Shown piece after piece: positions 6,341-9,724 of a DNA stretch of 9,724 nucleotides. The first letter of the stretch is position 1; each line of letters starts with the position of its first letter. The notes beneath the pieces are model-generated. The model saw nothing but the letters and a program-made list of their open reading frames with translations. It ran no database searches and was not told the DNA's origin. Source of the DNA: Clostridiales bacterium (lineage in GTDB: Bacteria > Bacillota > Clostridia > Christensenellales > JAISNN01); assembly GCA_031273965.1 (NCBI GenBank), contig JAISQX010000048.1, positions 1 to 9,724 on the forward strand. The letters are read 5' to 3'. The translations under genes and the position numbers were made by a program.

Positions 6341-7315
6341 AAAAGAAAGGATTTTTTCGGCTATGTTAATTCCGGAGGTTTTGTTAAAATCCACAAAGCC
6401 CGCGTTGCTGTTGACTTCGAGGAGGTATCTCTCTCCGCGGGCGTCCATGGCGATATCCACGCCGCAAAACGACAATCCGAGCAAGTTCGCCGCGGTTTCG
6501 GCGAGAATCTTTTCTTCGGGAGAGGGAACGTAAAAAAAGGAATGCGAGCCTTGCGCAAAATTTGCGCGGAAGTCCGCCGGGTTATGGCGCAGAACGGCGC
6601 CTTCGGCTTTTCCGCCGATTACGTAAAGCCTTATGTCAAAAGCGCCTTTTCCCGGCGCATCATCGCAATTTTCGTCGGTTTTTTCGTTTATTGCCTCAAA
6701 AACCCGTTTAAGCGCGTGGTTTTGCGTTGAGCGGGAGATAATTTTTGGCGTTTCGGAAGTATTGATAAATTCCTGAAACAAAACGGGGCGTCCGCCGATA
6801 TTCGCGACGATATTTTTCAGCGTTTTTTTATCGCCGGCAAAAAAAACCTGTTCGCCCAGCGAGCCGAAGCGTTCTTTGACGACGATGGGAAATTCCAAAA
6901 AATTTTCTACAAAGTCGAGAAAATCCGCGTTGGTATATCCGATGTTCGTAAAGGTTTTTGGCGCGACGGCGGTTTTTGGCATTTTGACGCGTCCGTCCAG
7001 AGCCAAAGCCGTGAGCGCCTTGTCGTCGCAGACTTCGATAGCGCGCCTGCCGTTATGGACGGCGTAACCGTTCTTCTCCAAGGTATCGCAGAGAACGAGG
7101 TCCTTGTCCCAAAAGATGATGAATTTATATTTATAAGGTGAGAGCCGCGCGATTGAATTGGCTCCGCCCGTCGTCAAAAGATCCGCAAACTCGGTATTTT
7201 TTACGGGCGCGAGGTTGACGCCGAATTTTTTTGCGGCGTCGCAAAAGAGGCGGACGCAAGGAGGGAGCGATGCGGTATTCAAAAAGCCGTTGTAGACGAC
7301 GAGCGCATTTTCCAT
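6323..7315 (-). CDS. RimK-like ATP-grasp ligase (RimK family alpha-L-glutamate ligase-like)
   Basis: A complete 330-residue ATP-grasp enzyme; relatives join an amine or amino acid to a carboxylate through an acyl-phosphate. The N-terminal pre-ATP-grasp domain (1-105) begins NALVVYNGFL, as in clostridial RimK-like proteins. The nucleotide-binding loop is IVVKERFGSLGEQVF (144-158), then FQEFI (180-184), DIRLYVIGG (227-235), R243, DFRANFAQGS (248-257), GVDIAMD (285-291) and LEVNSNAGF (299-307) with the metal-binding E300 and N302. A segment of 42 residues (185-226) lies between QEFI and DIR where E. coli RimK has about 6. The start lacks a Shine-Dalgarno sequence, but a TATAAT sits just upstream, so the message may be leaderless. 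The phosphatase gene follows after 91 nt. The real substrate cannot be read from the sequence; ribosomal protein S6, a peptide or a small metabolite are all possible. Confidence 0.85.
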   Translation of the reverse strand: MENALVVYNGFLNTASLPPCVRLFCDAAKKFGVNLAPVKNTEFADLLTTGGANSIARLSPYKYKFIIFWDKDLVLCDTLEKNGYAVHNGRRAIEVCDDKALTALALDGRVKMPKTAVAPKTFTNIGYTNADFLDFVENFLEFPIVVKERFGSLGEQVFFAGDKKTLKNIVANIGGRPVLFQEFINTSETPKIISRSTQNHALKRVFEAINEKTDENCDDAPGKGAFDIRLYVIGGKAEGAVLRHNPADFRANFAQGSHSFFYVPSPEEKILAETAANLLGLSFCGVDIAMDARGERYLLEVNSNAGFVDFNKTSGINIAEKILSFLTAQK

Positions 7316-7322
7316 ATTAATG

Positions 7323-7331
7323 ATTATATCA
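7323..7331 (-). promoter_or_regulatory. Extended -10 promoter of the ATP-grasp gene, probably giving a leaderless mRNA
   Basis: The minus strand reads TGATATAAT, an extended -10 (TGn plus perfect TATAAT). Its last base is 8 nt from the ATG at 7315, so transcription would start at or next to the start codon. No -35 match is seen at normal spacing, as extended -10 promoters allow. A short dyad, ATGAT-TAT-ATCAT (7320-7332), overlaps the box and could be an operator. Confidence 0.5.
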
Positions 7332-7332
7332 T

Positions 7333-7447
7333 ATAAAAAGCGGATGAGGTAGCAAAAAAACGTCCCGCCGCCGAAAAAAAAGCTAAAAATACTCTAAATG
7401 GGCAAAAAACGGAAAAATTTCCCAAATTATTTTTCAATTTTTTTAAA
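7333..7447. promoter_or_regulatory. Divergent control region with phased A/T tracts (probably curved DNA, UP-like element)
   Basis: A or T tracts of five to eight bases are centred near 7337, 7357, 7377, 7387, 7406, 7415, 7432 and 7441. Most spacings are close to one or two helical turns (about 10 or 20 bp), the pattern of intrinsically curved DNA. The last part, 7424-7447, is almost pure A/T just upstream of the lipoprotein -35 box and could act as an UP element. CCCAA (7421-7425) and TTGGG (7448-7452) bracket it as an inverted repeat. No gene or RNA is recognised between 7316 and 7532. Confidence 0.4.
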
Positions 7448-7454
7448 TTGGGTA

Positions 7455-7483
7455 TTGACTATTGCGTGAATCTGTTGTAAAAT
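7455..7483 (+). promoter_or_regulatory. Promoter of the repeat lipoprotein gene
   Basis: TTGACT (7455-7460) and TAAAAT (7478-7483) are separated by exactly 17 nt, each one base from consensus. The start of transcription would be near 7490, leaving a leader of about 43 nt before the ATG. Together with the A/T-rich stretch upstream and the perfect ribosome site, this predicts strong expression. Confidence 0.7.
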
Positions 7484-7519
7484 TATTATAGCTAGGATTA
7501 TCATTCAGATTATCCGCAT

Positions 7520-7525
7520 AGGAGG
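7520..7525 (+). promoter_or_regulatory. Ribosome binding site of the lipoprotein gene
   Basis: A perfect AGGAGG, 7 nt before the ATG at 7533. It is the strongest ribosome site in the window and fixes the start of the long lipoprotein frame. Confidence 0.85.
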
Positions 7526-7532
7526 ACTGTTT

Positions 7533-9724
7533 ATGTCGACCAAAATCAGTATCAAAAAGGTGATTCTTTTTGTAATGAGCATCATCATGGTTGCGGTGGG
7601 ATTCGCTTCTTGCTCAAGACTTAACAACAAGGGCGTAGTCAAAACCGAGACATGGGAAGGCAACCAAACCTTGGACAAGGTATTGGATACTATTGCGGAA
7701 GCGCAAGAGGGTGGAAAGAACCAAAGCGTTTTCAGTATTGACGGGAGGTTTGAGGCTCACGCGGGCGATCAAAGTTTTTCGTTAAAGGTTCAGGCGTCGT
7801 TTGACTTGGAGAATAGCTTAAACGACGAGTTACTCATAGAGCTTACGGATATGACGACGTATGCCCTGATAGGAGGAATTTACGCGAAGGGCCAAAAGGT
7901 CTACATACAATCGGGTGATTTCAAATTTACCGTGTCCGAACTGGATATTTTGTCGGCGATAGGCGACGGGGTCAGCGGATTTTTCAAGACTGACATAGGC
8001 GACGCGCTTGGCTCGATAGATATCGGAATGGACATCACGGCTATCTTGGGCGGATTTTTATTCCCGTCGGCCAGCGTGGTTACGGAGTCTCCGAGAAGAG
8101 GCGAGAACGGAAGCACGGTGGTTACGATAAACGCGGACATGGACATCGACACGGTTTTGTCGGTGGTTTTGGGCGCGCTTTCTTTGGTGAACGACATCGT
8201 GGGCGACGCCGCTCAGGTAGATCTCAACGCGATGCTCAAAGAATTTACCGGAACTCCGCTTCTCTCTACTTTTGAGATGGTTTACGACGAAGAGTTGGGT
8301 AAAGAAGTTGAAGTGATCAGCGAACGCGGATACGACGATATATTTGCGGAGATAATAGGAGTAAAGGACGGCGGCACGCCTTTTGCGGGCAGCACTCTTT
8401 ATATGAAGCTTGTTGACGGCGTACTTCTTGACGCGGAAGTCAAGGGAAAATACCAAAAACCCGGCGAGGAAGCTTCGACGTTCGGCTTTAGAATAGCCCA
8501 ATTGGAGGTAAAAGCCGAGACTTTGGATATCGACCTGCCGGAGTTCGTAAATACTTTTGATATTTACTCCGTAAGGCTTCAGGGCTACGGAAACATTCCC
8601 GACGTAGGAGATATTGAGATAAAAATAGACGTAAGACTTGATCCGAACGTTGCGGAGCGCAACCAGATAGTCTTTGAGGTAGTCAAGCGCTACAGCCGCG
8701 AACTGGTTTTGGCGGGATATTACAAGGACGGATATATCTATCTTGATCTATCAAGCGTGGATATCAGCTACATACATCTTGACGCGGTCAAAATGGGCGT
8801 CGGCAAGATAAGAATAGACGGAGTCAATCTACAGCAGATAATGAAAGACCTTATAGGCGACCTTGGTTTCCTTGCGGGCGGCGTGACGCCGGAGTCGGAG
8901 TTATCTTCGGCGGCGACATACAGCCTCGGGGTTGCGGAAGACGGCTCTCCCGCTTTGAACGTAGACACCGATTATCTGTTGTCGGTGCTTATCGGAGCGA
9001 TTGGCGCGGCGGACGGCAGGATATATCTTGACTTGACGAGCGAAGTTATAGCCGACTTATTGGATAGTCTGGGCGTGGAAGTCATGCTTGATGACATGGG
9101 TCAGGAGATAGTTTCGGGCGGCGAGTACGCCGACATATTCAATATTGTCAAGGACGCTTTGGGTTACGATGTCGAACAACTCTTGAACGAACTCGGAAAG
9201 ACGGTTATTGATTTTGTCGTCGGACTTGACGTGGACATCAAACTTTCGGCTTTCCTTAGCACCGAAGACCTTGACGGTCCCGGCGTCGGAGTCGATATTA
9301 ACGTAAAAGGCGAGGATTGGGCGTACGTTGACCTCAGGATACTGAGCTACGGCGACGGTTATGTGGATTATGATTTCCCCTCCGATCTAAGCGAATACAA
9401 GCCTTTTGACTACAGCACGATTTCATTTTCCGGAACTGCGAACATTACGAACATAGGTCCGGTTACGTACGACTTTGTTGTTTCTAATCTAACCGACATT
9501 GAGAACCTCACGGTTTCGTGGACGGCTTACGACAACAACGGCGTGGCGCTTATGAGCATACGCCTAAGCGACAATGTGATATATATAAATCTCGGCGACC
9601 AAACGAGGCTTTTGGGCTTCAAGCTGAGCGAACTCAACGTAAATAAGATACAGATATCTCTGGACGAGCTGCTTGGCGATTCCACTGCTTCCGCCTACAG
9701 CGCGCTTTCGGCGGACGAAGAGAT
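7533..9724 (+). CDS. Large repeat-containing lipoprotein, C-terminus outside the window
   Basis: An open frame of 730 codons that runs off the right edge without a stop. I do not recognise a named family. The N-terminus is a lipoprotein signal peptide: basic MSTKISIKK, a hydrophobic stretch (10-23) and lipobox FASC with C27 as the lipidated residue; phenylalanine at -3 is unusual but tolerated. The mature protein should be anchored to the outer face of the cell membrane. From about residue 62 it is built from a unit of about 280 residues: copy 1 at 62-341, copy 2 at 342-624, and copy 3 from 625 cut by the edge. Each unit has a beta-rich half with strand pairs such as GYYKDGYIYLDL, then a part with alpha-helical character (LSVVLGAL / LSVLIGAI; YDDIF / YADIF). 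The protein is rich in Asp and Glu. The strand pattern recalls LolA/LppX-type lipid-binding lipoproteins, which is inference only. Base and codon use match the neighbours. It has its own promoter and perfect ribosome site. Confidence 0.9.
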   Translation, partial: MSTKISIKKVILFVMSIIMVAVGFASCSRLNNKGVVKTETWEGNQTLDKVLDTIAEAQEGGKNQSVFSIDGRFEAHAGDQSFSLKVQASFDLENSLNDELLIELTDMTTYALIGGIYAKGQKVYIQSGDFKFTVSELDILSAIGDGVSGFFKTDIGDALGSIDIGMDITAILGGFLFPSASVVTESPRRGENGSTVVTINADMDIDTVLSVVLGALSLVNDIVGDAAQVDLNAMLKEFTGTPLLSTFEMVYDEELGKEVEVISERGYDDIFAEIIGVKDGGTPFAGSTLYMKLVDGVLLDAEVKGKYQKPGEEASTFGFRIAQLEVKAETLDIDLPEFVNTFDIYSVRLQGYGNIPDVGDIEIKIDVRLDPNVAERNQIVFEVVKRYSRELVLAGYYKDGYIYLDLSSVDISYIHLDAVKMGVGKIRIDGVNLQQIMKDLIGDLGFLAGGVTPESELSSAATYSLGVAEDGSPALNVDTDYLLSVLIGAIGAADGRIYLDLTSEVIADLLDSLGVEVMLDDMGQEIVSGGEYADIFNIVKDALGYDVEQLLNELGKTVIDFVVGLDVDIKLSAFLSTEDLDGPGVGVDINVKGEDWAYVDLRILSYGDGYVDYDFPSDLSEYKPFDYSTISFSGTANITNIGPVTYDFVVSNLTDIENLTVSWTAYDNNGVALMSIRLSDNVIYINLGDQTRLLGFKLSELNVNKIQISLDELLGDSTASAYSALSADEE
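7716..8555 (+). repeat. Lipoprotein protein-level repeat, copy 1
   Basis: Residues 62-341. Landmarks shared with the later copies: G71 in SIDGRF, GGIYAKGQKVYIQ (114-126), INADMDIDTVLSVVLGAL (199-216), YDDIF (267-271) and LDIDLPEF (331-338). Copies are too diverged to align at DNA level by eye. Confidence 0.6.
8556..9404 (+). repeat. Lipoprotein protein-level repeat, copy 2
   Basis: Residues 342-624, opening FDIYSVRLQG. It has G351, GYYKDGYIYLDL (395-406), LNVDTDYLLSVLIGAI (475-490), YADIF (532-536) and VDYDFPSDL (611-619). Offsets from copy 1 are 280, 280, 276, 265 and about 280 residues. Confidence 0.6.
9405..9722 (+). repeat. Lipoprotein protein-level repeat, copy 3 (cut by window edge)
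   Basis: Residues 625-730, opening FDYSTISFSG with G634, 283 residues after G351. RLSDNVIYINL (677-687) matches GYYKDGYIYLDL of copy 2 at an offset of about 282. The rest of the copy lies beyond the window. Confidence 0.55.

Noticed and set aside
6317..6730. 137-codon plus-strand frame antisense to the ATP-grasp gene
   Set aside because: Shadow of conserved ATP-grasp motifs on the other strand, with no start signals.
8058..8501. 147-codon minus-strand frame inside the lipoprotein gene
   Set aside because: The plus-strand frame has signal peptide, promoter, ribosome site and internal repeats; this one has none.

Overview
The window looks like chromosomal DNA from a Gram-positive bacterium, most likely an uncultured member of the Clostridia. 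This is inferred from gene content: a PgcA-type phosphohexomutase, a YabN-type fusion of a methylase-like domain with two MazG domains, a HisJ-family PHP phosphatase, a RimK-like ATP-grasp enzyme of the kind seen in clostridia, and a large lipoprotein with a lipobox. Codons mix GC-rich choices (gcg, gac, cgc) with frequent ATA, in all genes alike, so nothing looks recently transferred. I saw no transposase, phage gene, CRISPR array, tRNA or rRNA.

Layout. 2-5369 is a plus-strand housekeeping run: the 3' end of a phosphohexomutase gene, leuS, mazG and a tRNA-dihydrouridine synthase gene. Spacing is 11 nt, 118 nt and 7 nt. The 118-nt gap after leuS holds a hairpin without a T tract, so leuS and mazG may be only partly co-transcribed. 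5370-5436 separates converging genes and carries a perfect 10-bp inverted repeat that includes the dus stop codon. 5437-7315 is a minus-strand pair: a RimK-like ATP-grasp gene upstream and a PHP phosphatase gene downstream, 91 nt apart. That 91-nt gap holds a candidate promoter for the phosphatase gene and a terminator-like hairpin pointing the opposite way. 7316-7532 is a divergent, A-tract-rich control region with one promoter for each side. From 7533 to the window edge runs one long plus-strand ORF, a lipoprotein of at least 730 residues with no stop in view.

Function. The left half serves sugar phosphate metabolism, leucyl-tRNA charging, nucleotide-pool cleaning and tRNA modification. The middle pair has no assigned pathway: the phosphatase has no his genes nearby and the ATP-grasp substrate is unknown. 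The right end is the least ordinary part. The lipoprotein is built from a diverged unit of about 280 residues, two complete copies and a third cut by the window edge, behind a near-consensus promoter and a perfect ribosome binding site. I found no convincing multi-gene novel system. The best leads are this repeat lipoprotein, the 42-residue segment inside the ATP-grasp domain, the possibly leaderless start of that gene, and the inverted repeat after dus.
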